DNA from: CAYFVR01 sp046541515
GTDB lineage: Bacteria > Desulfobacterota > Desulfobacteria > Desulfobacterales > Desulfococcaceae
Assembly: GCA_046541515.1 (NCBI GenBank)
Contig: JBKHDD010000028.1
Coordinates: 1-37,932 of the forward strand
DNA: 37,932 nt
Direction of reading: 5' to 3'
This document shows, piece after piece, positions 1 through 9,557 of this stretch (its first letter is position 1; the number at the start of each line of letters is the position of its first letter). A program made the translations under genes and the position numbers. The notes below the pieces were generated by a model. The model ran no database searches, was not told where the DNA came from, and saw only the letters and a program-made list of their open reading frames with translations.

Positions 1-1292
1 CGCCCCTCGCGGGCGCGTGGATTGAAACACGGCCAAGATGGTCGTACTCAGGGACCGGGAAGGAGTCGCGCCCCTCGCGGGCGCGTGGATTGAAACTTGG
101 CCACTTTGCCGGCGGCCCAGCCCAGGGCCGCGTCGCGCCCCTCGCGGGCGCGTGGATTGAAACCCTTTTGCCGTCCGCTCCGGAGGTCCTCCACCAGTCG
201 CGCCCCTCGCGGGCGCGTGGATTGAAACGCTTGCCATTGTCTATCTTGGTAGACCAGCAGTCGTCGCGCCCCTCGCGGGCGCGTGGATTGAAACATCCAA
301 CTCTCTCGAAACTTGTGCAGCGCTTGGTGTCGCGCCCCTCGCGGGCGCGTGGATTGAAACCCAGCGGGATGATCATGCTGGTGGAAGACAGCGGGTCGCG
401 CCCCGCGCGGGCGCGTGGATTGAAACAGGAATCGCATAACAAGATTGAGGGTATGGCTCGAGTCGCGCCCCTCGCGGGCGCGTGGATTGAAACTCCCACC
501 CACTTCCGCATCTGCGGAAAGTTGGACGTCGCGCCCCTCGCGGGCGCGTGGATTGAAACCCGGCCACGATGTCGTTCGTGGGGCCGCTGCCCAAGTCGCG
601 CCCCTCGCGGGCGCGTGGATTGAAACTTCCTCCCCGCCTTTGGCCAGCTTGGCCACAATGTGTCGCGCCCCTCGCGGGCGCGTGGATTGAAACAAATGCC
701 GACGGCGGACGCCTTCCAGATCGTCCTGTCGCGCCCCTCGCGGGCGCGTGGATTGAAACCATTTCCGCGGCCGCCTTGTCGGCGAATTCCTTGAAGTCGC
801 GCCCCTCGCGGGCGCGTGGATTGAAACCCGGAATTCCCCGATCTCGCCCCGGGCGGATTCCCGTCGCGCCCCTCGCGGGCGCGTGGATTGAAACCGGGAA
901 AGGATATCCCGCGAGCTGGGGGAAATCCGGTCGCGCCCCTCGCGGGCGCGTGGATTGAAACCAGTAGTAGTTGCAAAGCATCCGGTAGATGTCGTCGTCG
1001 CGCCCCTCGCGGGCGCGTGGATTGAAACTCCATCAAATCCGCCGAAAGGGCGGTGACGCCGGGTCGCGCCCCTCGCGGGCGCGTGGATTGAAACCAAAGA
1101 TGACGCCCGCGATTGAAGACAACGGGGCGTCGCGCCCCTCGCGGGCGCGTGGATTGAAACGCTCGTTCACGCCGTCCACCATGGCTTGCAGCTTGTCGCG
1201 CCCCTCGCGGGCGCGTGGATTGAAACCAACTGTGCGAGCGGGTCCGGGACGCCGTCCACTGTCGCGCCCCTCGCGGGCGCGTGGATTGAAAC
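1..1292 (+). CRISPR. CRISPR array, type I-C-like repeat, 20 repeats and 19 spacers (left end truncated)
   Basis: A 32-bp repeat starting GTCGCGCCCC and ending GTGGATTGAAAC recurs 20 times with 33-36 nt unique spacers. Repeats begin at 65, 132, 197, 263, 329, 395, 462, 528, 595, 662, 728, 796, 863, 930, 997, 1063, 1129, 1195 and 1261; the first (1-28) lacks its first four bases because of the window edge. All visible repeats are identical except the one at 395-426, which has T to G at 405. The GC palindrome followed by ATTGAAAC is the classic subtype I-C form. By that convention the array is read left to right, so the leader and cas genes should lie beyond the left edge and 1261-1292 is the leader-distal end. 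The last repeat is intact, not degenerate. No leader-like AT-rich sequence is seen on the right. Confidence 0.98.
395..426 (+). repeat. Variant CRISPR repeat
   Basis: This is the seventh repeat of the array and the only complete one that differs from the consensus. Base 405 is G instead of T, in the right arm side of the GC-rich palindrome (repeat position 11). Its flanking spacers (361-394 and 427-461) have normal length. Confidence 0.95.
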
Positions 1293-1495
1293 GACAAAAC
1301 GACCCAATCGCAACCCCTTGAAACCACTCGAAACGCTCGTCGAACAATTTCCGATTTACATCCCATCTCTGGAAATATACGATTCCGCTCTGGATTTCCG
1401 CTCAGGATTTTTCCAAGTCTCGGCTGCCCCCATGGGCGTCCCATTCAAGTTCACGAGGGCCGCCCGGCCCCGCTCGGCGGCTCGGAGGAGAACCC

Positions 1496-2731
1496 ATGAT
1501 TCGGCATCTCAGGGTAAAAAACTTTAAATCCATCGAATCGGTGGACCTGGAACCGGGGAAAGTGAACGTCCTGATCGGGGCCAACGGCAGCGGAAAAAGC
1601 AACCTGCTGGAAGCCATCGGCGTTCTTTCCGCTGCGGCCGGCGGCCGGGTAGACGACGAATCGCTCCTGCGGCGCGGCGTCCGCCCCGGCGTCCCGGCGC
1701 TGTACAAAAGCGCCTTCGCCGGATCGTCCCGGAGCCTCCACATCTCCTTCGGTGCATGGACGGAAGAAACCTCCTACGAAGTTTCCCTGTTTAACCCCAT
1801 CGACGAGCCGTTGCCGTATTGGCGTTATCACACGGAAAACCTGAAAGACGGAAACCGGAAAATCGTCGGAAGATCGTACCGGGGAGAAAAAAAGCCCAAT
1901 CCCGAGGCCGGGCTAGCGGCGCTGAAAACCGTGGAAATGAAAGAAGGCGATCCGGCTTTGACGCTGTTGGAAACCTTGCGGGACTTCGCCATTTATTCCC
2001 CGAATACCGACGCGCTTCGGGGCATTTCGCCCGATCTTCAACAGCGGAAGCCGGTCGGTCTTTCCGGGGGGCAATTGTCTAACGCGGTGTCGGAGCTGAA
2101 AAATGCGCGAGGAAACGAGTTCGTCGAAGAAATTTGTGGGGGCGCGTTGTCCCTAATCGATTGGGCCACGAATTTTGGAACCGCCCCGGTTTCGTCCCTG
2201 CCCTTTTCCGGCTCGGTTGGTTCCACCCGCCGGGTCGTAAAATTCACAGATCGGTACATGAATCCCACATGGAACACCCTCTCCGGATACGACGCAAGCG
2301 AAGGGGCGTTGTTCATTTTATTTCATGCCGTGCTCGCAGGCCATCCCGGCGGTCCGCGCCTCTTCGCCGTGGACAACGCGGACCACTCCCTGAATCCCCG
2401 GTTGGCCCGGGCGCTATTTCAAAAAATTTGCGACTGGTACCTCGGCGCCCCCCGGCCCCGCCAAATTTTTATGACTACCCACAACCCCTTGGCCCTGGAC
2501 GGTCTGCCATTGCAAAACGAGGAGGTCCGCCTCTTCACCGTTTTCCGGACGGACCGGGGCCGCACCGAAGTTCAACGCGTCGTGCTGGACGACAAAATTC
2601 AAAAGATGGCGGAAAAGGGCTGGAGCCTGTCCCGTCTATGGGTGATGGGGCATTTGGGGGGGCGTGGCCAATGTCTGATCCGCTTCGGATCGCGTTCGTG
2701 GTGGAAGGACCGACGGACTACGCGATTTTGA
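1496..2731 (+). CDS. AAA15/OLD-like SMC-type ATPase, defence-type; probable 3' frameshift
   Basis: The ATPase has an N-terminal MIRHLRVKNFKSI strand-helix typical of RecF/SMC-like AAA proteins, Walker A GANGSGKS at 28-35, a signature-like LSGGQLS at 189-195, a Walker B region AVDNADHSLNPRL at 291-303 (DN instead of the common DE), and a conserved TTHNP at 327-331. There is no TOPRIM domain in the chain; a TOPRIM-like protein is encoded next. GGAGGAG lies a few bases before the ATG. As written it is 411 aa and overlaps the next gene by 61 nt, ending in a tail unlike its family. If one G is removed from the G7 run at 2656-2662, the end becomes WVMGHLGGVANV and the stop falls at 2676-2678 (393 aa). 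Related two-gene ATPase/TOPRIM systems such as PARIS act against phage; that role here is inferred. Confidence 0.85.
   Translation: MIRHLRVKNFKSIESVDLEPGKVNVLIGANGSGKSNLLEAIGVLSAAAGGRVDDESLLRRGVRPGVPALYKSAFAGSSRSLHISFGAWTEETSYEVSLFNPIDEPLPYWRYHTENLKDGNRKIVGRSYRGEKKPNPEAGLAALKTVEMKEGDPALTLLETLRDFAIYSPNTDALRGISPDLQQRKPVGLSGGQLSNAVSELKNARGNEFVEEICGGALSLIDWATNFGTAPVSSLPFSGSVGSTRRVVKFTDRYMNPTWNTLSGYDASEGALFILFHAVLAGHPGGPRLFAVDNADHSLNPRLARALFQKICDWYLGAPRPRQIFMTTHNPLALDGLPLQNEEVRLFTVFRTDRGRTEVQRVVLDDKIQKMAEKGWSLSRLWVMGHLGGRGQCLIRFGSRSWWKDRRTTRF
2656..2662 (+). other. G7 homopolymer, likely frameshift site
   Basis: Seven consecutive G sit at the codons for LGG near the ATPase C-terminus. With seven G the frame runs on to 2731 with a low-complexity tail; with six G the frame reads LGGVANV and stops at 2676-2678, giving an 8-nt ATGTCTGA overlap with the next start at 2671. 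Either an assembly or sequencing indel, a true mutation, or a slippage/phase-variation tract. Confidence 0.75.
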
Positions 2732-3402
2732 AGGAACTGGTGAGGCGCTTTCTGGGAAACCGGGATTTCGTTCCGCAGATTCTGCAGCCGGAGATGTCGG
2801 AAGCGTTTAAAGCGACGCCCGGAACGGAAGGGGGATGGCCCGGGGTCTGCCGATGGTGCGTTCAAACCCGGGAGCAAAGCGGCGGGGATTTGGCGAACAA
2901 TCCTCTTTTTGCCTTTCACGACATCCTGATCATCCAATTGGACGCCGATGTCGCGGGTTTTCGATATTCGGACGGCCGAGTTCCCGTTCCATGCCCCGGC
3001 CGCGAAACGATTCCGTTCCAGCAACCCTGCCCGCCCGCTTCGGCCACCACGGATCGGCTGCGGGAGGTCATCCTGCTGTGGCTCGGAGAATCGACGGCGC
3101 CGCCCGGCGCCCTGTTTTGCACGCCATCCAAGGCGCTGGAGGCATGGGTCGCTGCGGGCCTGTTCCCGGACGACGCCACGGTGCGGGCGAACCATTTGGA
3201 GTGCCGTTCCGGGCCGGAGTCGATTTTGCGGAGAAAGCCAAAGATGCAACGGCTGGTTTCCGGAAGCAAAAAGAAGGTCCCAAAATACCGGGAGTTCGCC
3301 CCGGCATTCGCGGAAAATTGGGATTTCGTCAAAACCCGCTGCGCGGAGGCCGGGCGTTTCGAGGCGGACTTTCTCGCCGAGGTGGAAGCGAGCGAGCAAT
3401 GA
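2671..3402 (+). CDS. TOPRIM-like partner protein of the ATPase
   Basis: A 243-aa protein beginning MSDPLRIAFVVEGPTDYAIL. The VEGPTD motif near residues 10-15 and a later strand with LIIQLDADVAG match the acidic E...DxD layout of TOPRIM folds, as found in AriB-like and OLD-type nucleases. A later CTPSKALEAWV segment and a basic stretch (RRKPKMQRLVSGSKKK) follow. The start at 2671 is chosen because the TOPRIM motif follows at once and because it would overlap the corrected ATPase stop as ATGTCTGA, a translational-coupling arrangement. I infer a nuclease or nucleotide-processing effector gated by the ATPase. No closer family name can be given from the sequence alone. The longer in-frame extension upstream is shadow translation of the ATPase. 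Confidence 0.8.
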   Translation: MSDPLRIAFVVEGPTDYAILKELVRRFLGNRDFVPQILQPEMSEAFKATPGTEGGWPGVCRWCVQTREQSGGDLANNPLFAFHDILIIQLDADVAGFRYSDGRVPVPCPGRETIPFQQPCPPASATTDRLREVILLWLGESTAPPGALFCTPSKALEAWVAAGLFPDDATVRANHLECRSGPESILRRKPKMQRLVSGSKKKVPKYREFAPAFAENWDFVKTRCAEAGRFEADFLAEVEASEQ

Positions 3403-3469
3403 AATTCAAGGATTCCCCCCTTCCGGACCGGAGCGACACCGCGTCGCCGAATGCCTTCCGGAACCGAAT

Positions 3470-3736
3470 TCAGCCCAACTGAATTTGTTTCCGGAATTCT
3501 TCAAGATCCGTCGTCGTCCACATCCGTTTCAGCAAGGCTCGAAGCCGTTCCAGGTCTTGGATTTTTTGGATGTGGGGCATTAACGATAGACCCGCTTCCC
3601 CGAATTTGGCGTCCAGGCCGTCACTAATCAACTCTTGGAAGGCTTCTTGCTTCCCCTCCCGCTTTCCCTCCTGTCGTCCCTGCTGAATCCCTTTCCGTAT
3701 CCCTCTCTCCTCCCACTGCTCCGCCAACGTCGCCAT
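3470..3736 (-). CDS. Stand-alone Rpn C-terminal tail protein (RpnS-like, candidate antitoxin)
   Basis: An 88-aa protein that begins MATLAEQWEERG and ends in a helical segment ERLRALLKRMWTTTDLEEF, aligning with the last 76 residues of the Rpn nuclease immediately upstream. It has no PD-(D/E)XK domain. A longer charged stretch (GIQQGRQEGKREGKQEAF) accounts for the extra residues. GGAGAGGAAGG precedes the ATG, so it is independently translated. It starts 33 nt after the Rpn stop, in the same transcription unit. In characterised Rpn loci, C-terminal products made from an internal start restrain the nuclease; by analogy this looks like a duplicated, diverged antitoxin. It could instead be the remnant of a second rpn gene that lost its 5' part. 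Confidence 0.75.
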   Translation of the reverse strand: MATLAEQWEERGIRKGIQQGRQEGKREGKQEAFQELISDGLDAKFGEAGLSLMPHIQKIQDLERLRALLKRMWTTTDLEEFRKQIQLG

Positions 3737-3769
3737 GAGCCTTCCTCTCCGGATGAAAACGATTCCGAA

Positions 3770-4000
3770 TCAGCCTCCTCGCAACTTTCTATGGAATTCT
3801 TCGAGGCTTGAGGTTTTCCACGCAAGTTTCAACAACGCCCGGAGCCGTTCCGGCTCCTGAATCATCTCGATTTCTGGGGAAAGGGTCAGCCCCGTTTCCC
3901 CGAACTTGTCACGGAGCCCTTCCAAAATCGCTTTTCGAACGCCTTTCTGAATTCCCCTTTCCTCGCCTCTCCGTTCCCACTGCTCCGCCAAAGTCGCCAT
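3770..4000 (-). CDS. Predicted intragenic short product of rpn (RpnS)
   Basis: An in-frame internal ATG at 4000-3998 (residue M244 of the nuclease) follows AAGGAGGA at 4014-4007 with a 6-nt gap, a near-ideal ribosome binding site that coding sequence would rarely contain by chance. The product would be 76 aa, MATLAEQWERRG to RKLRGG, equal to the C-terminal helical domain. The adjacent stand-alone gene at 3470-3736 starts with almost the same residues, which supports M244 as a real start. Expected role by family knowledge: inhibitor of the full-length toxic nuclease. Expression is inferred. Confidence 0.7.
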   Translation of the reverse strand: MATLAEQWERRGEERGIQKGVRKAILEGLRDKFGETGLTLSPEIEMIQEPERLRALLKLAWKTSSLEEFHRKLRGG

Positions 4001-4729
4001 AAGCTTTCCTCCTTCCGGTCCCGGAACATGTTCTTCCAAAAGCGTTTCCACCGTTTCCGGGGTGATATTTTCGGCCGCGCGGGCCATGTATCGCAGCATT
4101 GCCTCCAAGTGTCCCAGGCCGGTTCGGGACCGGCTTAGTTCTCCAAACAGACGGAATATTTCGGGCAACCGGTCCGGGAAATCCGGCGACCGGACGTGCT
4201 TGAGCATCAACAAAAACGCCCGGGTCAGCACGGCCCCGCGAATCTCCTCGTCCGGATACCGGCTCAGGTCGGCCAGGACGACCTCGAAATCCGGGAAAAA
4301 CCGGCGGAACGCCTCCGCTTTTGGCGGAAACACCTTCGAAAATTTCGGATCGTAGGGCCACGACCGTTGACCGTGATAAACGACCACGGGAACGACGGCG
4401 GGCAAATCCGGCCCCCGGCGCCGTCCCCAGATCGGTTTGACGTAGCCCAGCGCCTGGACGTGGACGAACCGGTCCGGGTGGCTTTTGTGTTCGATGAGAA
4501 GGTAAACATTGCCCGGTTCGTCCGCCATTCGAACCCGGAACAGCGCGTCGGAGTAGTAGGCCCGAAGGTCCGGCTCCACGAAGGAATCCTTCTCGATTTC
4601 AATGGAATCCAGATCGACCAGGGCGCGAACATCCGCCGGAAGGACATTTTCCAACACGCCGGCGGCGGCGACCGGATCGGAGATGATTTCGCGGAAGAAA
4701 GGGTCGTGGGGCGCGTCGGGTTGCGTCAT
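3770..4729 (-). CDS. Rpn family recombination-promoting nuclease (PD-(D/E)XK, transposase_31)
   Basis: A 319-aa protein starting MTQPDAPHDPFFREIISDP, a typical Rpn/PF04754 opening. The nuclease core shows D61 in SDALF, E80 and K82 in LLIEHKSH, and Q92 in VQALGY, matching the D-ExK-Q layout. Length is normal for the family. The C-terminal part (244-319) is a charged helical segment with its own internal ATG and strong ribosome binding site. Rpn proteins are DNA endonucleases first linked to RecA-independent recombination and later to phage defence. The gene is convergent with the ATPase/TOPRIM pair and sits 3.4 kb from the CRISPR array. Confidence 0.9.
   Translation of the reverse strand: MTQPDAPHDPFFREIISDPVAAAGVLENVLPADVRALVDLDSIEIEKDSFVEPDLRAYYSDALFRVRMADEPGNVYLLIEHKSHPDRFVHVQALGYVKPIWGRRRGPDLPAVVPVVVYHGQRSWPYDPKFSKVFPPKAEAFRRFFPDFEVVLADLSRYPDEEIRGAVLTRAFLLMLKHVRSPDFPDRLPEIFRLFGELSRSRTGLGHLEAMLRYMARAAENITPETVETLLEEHVPGPEGGKLMATLAEQWERRGEERGIQKGVRKAILEGLRDKFGETGLTLSPEIEMIQEPERLRALLKLAWKTSSLEEFHRKLRGG
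4007..4014 (-). promoter_or_regulatory. Intragenic Shine-Dalgarno for RpnS
   Basis: AAGGAGGA on the minus strand, 6 nt before the internal ATG at 4000. Stronger than the site in front of the full-length rpn start. Confidence 0.75.
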
Positions 4730-4794
4730 GGCGTGGCTCCGAACGAAAGGGGCGATTCTGCGGCGATTTCGTCATTCACGAATTTTATACCATG

Positions 4795-4812
4795 TTTTCC
4801 GCAGGCGGAAAA
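4795..4812. repeat. Perfect inverted repeat between divergent rpn and efflux operons
   Basis: TTTTCCGC-AG-GCGGAAAA, 8-bp arms with a 2-bp centre. It lies about 66 bp before the rpn start and about 225 bp before the efflux operon. Its compact symmetry suits an operator, but no matching regulator gene is adjacent. The rest of 4730-5035 holds only the tandem repeat at 4852-4883 and no gene. Confidence 0.55.
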
Positions 4813-4851
4813 GGCGGGGCCGCGATGCCGGTTGCAGGACGCCGCGAAAAC

Positions 4852-4883
4852 CCGGATTTTGGTTTTGCCGGATTTTGGTTTTG
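4852..4883. repeat. Tandem 16-bp direct repeat, two perfect copies
   Basis: CCGGATTTTGGTTTTG occurs twice back to back (4852-4867, 4868-4883) in the divergent intergenic region upstream of the efflux operon. It may be a regulatory repeat or a slippage duplication. Confidence 0.85.
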
Positions 4884-5035
4884 ATTGAAGCGTACCCCGC
4901 CCGGCCGAACCCTCTCCCGATTTCCCGTGACGCCATCCCCGTTTCGCGGTATTCTGTTCCGAAACCTCCCAAGCCTTGGGAACCTCCCGGTCATCCTTCG
5001 CGGAGCCTCCCGCGTCCCATCGAAAAACAAATCCC

Positions 5036-6237
5036 ATGAAATCCATCGGTTCCAAATTCCTGCTTCTCCTTTTCCTGGCCGCCCTCGCGGGGCTCGGCTG
5101 GATGATCCACGCCCGGCTTCAGGAAACCGACGCGCCGGCCCGGCGAGGCGGCGGCGAACGGATCGCCCCGGTCGCCGTCGCGCCCGTGGAACACGGCCCC
5201 ATCGTCCTGCGCCGCACCTTCAGCGGGGCGCTGGAAGCCGCGGCCCGGTTCACCGCGGCGCCCAAGGTGAGCGGCCGGGTGCTGCGGCTGAACGCGGACA
5301 TCTCCGATCCCGTGGCCCGGGGCGCGGTGGTGGCCGAGCTGGACAACGACGAATACCGACAATCCGTGGCCGCCGCCGAGGCCGACCTCGCCGTGGCCAG
5401 GGCCAACCGCACCGAAGCGGAAAACGCCCTGACCATCGCGGCCCGGGAACTCCAGCGGGTCCGGACCCTGCGGGAGCGGGGCGTGGCCTCGGACTCCCAA
5501 CTCGACGCGGCCCGGGCGGAACATCTGGCGCGGGAGGCGGCGCTGGCCGTGGCCAAGGCCGAAGCGACCCGGGCCGAAGCCGCCCTGGAAACCGCCCGCA
5601 TCCGGCTGGGCTACACCCGGGTCGTCGCCGACTGGACCGGGGCGGACGCCAAGCGGATCGTGGCCGAACGCCACGCGGACGAGGGCGACACGGTCTCCGC
5701 CAATGCGCCGCTGCTGACCATCGTGTCCATGGACCCCATCATCGGCGTCATCTTCGTGGCCGAGCGGGACTACGGCCGCCTGGAGATCGGCCAGCCGGTC
5801 TCCCTGACTGCGGACGCCTATCCCGGCGAAACCTTTCCGGGCCGCATCGACCGGATCGCGCCAATCTTCCGCCGGGAAACCCGGCAGGCCCGGGTGGAGC
5901 TGGCCGCCGAAAACGCCGACGGCCGCCTCAAGCCCGGCATGTTCATCCGGGCCACCGCGGAGCTGGACCGGAACCCCGACGCCACCATCGTCCCCGACGC
6001 GGCCCTGGCCACCCGGGAGGGAGACACCGGCGTTTTCGTGGTGAACGAGGCGGAATCCACCGTGACGTGGCGGCCGGCGGCGCCGGGCATCCGGGAAGGC
6101 GATCGGGTGGCCGTCTCCGGCGCGGGCATTTCGGGCCGGGTGGTGACCCTGGGTCAGCAACTCGTGGAAGACGGCGCCCGCATCCGCATCCCCGACGACG
6201 AAGCGGAGGCCGCCCCCGCGCCGGAAGCCGGAACGCC

Positions 6238-6241
<4 letters not shown>
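5036..6241 (+). CDS. RND efflux periplasmic adaptor (membrane fusion protein)
   Basis: A 401-aa HlyD/AcrA-type adaptor. Residues 8-24 form an N-terminal membrane anchor. A lipoyl-like half motif (KVSGRVLRLN), a long Ala/Glu/Arg-rich helical hairpin (roughly 95-185), the second lipoyl part, and a beta-barrel segment (ADAYPGETFPGRIDRIAP, then RLKPGMFIRATAEL) follow in family order. It bridges the inner-membrane RND pump and the outer-membrane channel. The start at 5036 is chosen because the anchor begins there; an upstream ATG at 4976 would add 20 unconserved residues. No clear Shine-Dalgarno. Its stop overlaps the RND start as ATGA. Confidence 0.92.
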
Positions 6242-9327
<3,086 letters not shown>

Positions 9328-9370
9328 CGAGCAGCCATTGCCATCAATGTCCTTTTCGTTGGCGGCCGGC

Positions 9371-9478
9371 GGTAGGGGCAGGCCCCCGTGCCTACCCTTT
9401 CGGTGCGTCGCCGGCCTTCCAGATTTTCCGAAGATCCTGCGATTGCAAACGAGGGCAACCACGGGGGGTTGCCCCTAC
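9371..9478. repeat. REP/REPIN-like inverted pair
   Basis: Two 26-bp units of the form GTAGGGGCA-CCCCC-GTG lie in opposite orientation: 9372-9397 on plus and 9478-9453 on minus. They match at 21 of 26 positions, and the differences are mostly paired changes that keep each unit able to fold (GGGCAACC with GGTTGCCC in the second). Two inverted palindromic units about 55 bp apart is the REPIN layout. The block sits in the 226-bp gap between the pump and outer-membrane genes. Confidence 0.75.
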
Positions 9479-9537
9479 AATTCCACGGATGGCAAGGGAT
9501 TGCGCCCAAAGCAAATGGCATTGCCGTCCGATTCCAC

Positions 9538-9557
9538 GAAAAGGAAAATCGGCTTGA
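9538..9557. repeat. Direct repeat, right copy
   Basis: Second copy of the 20-bp repeat at 9308-9327, ending AATCGGCTTGA and containing the proposed TTG start codon of the outer-membrane factor. Confidence 0.7.

Noticed and set aside
1293..1324. A possible degenerate terminal CRISPR repeat ending TTGAAAC
   Set aside because: Only the last seven bases match; the rest is no better than chance, and there is no spacer before it.
48..1347. Long open frames on both strands across the array (repeated SIHAPARGAT, FNPRAREGRD, FQSTRPRGAR)
   Set aside because: They are translations of the CRISPR repeat, open because repeat plus spacer is often a multiple of three.
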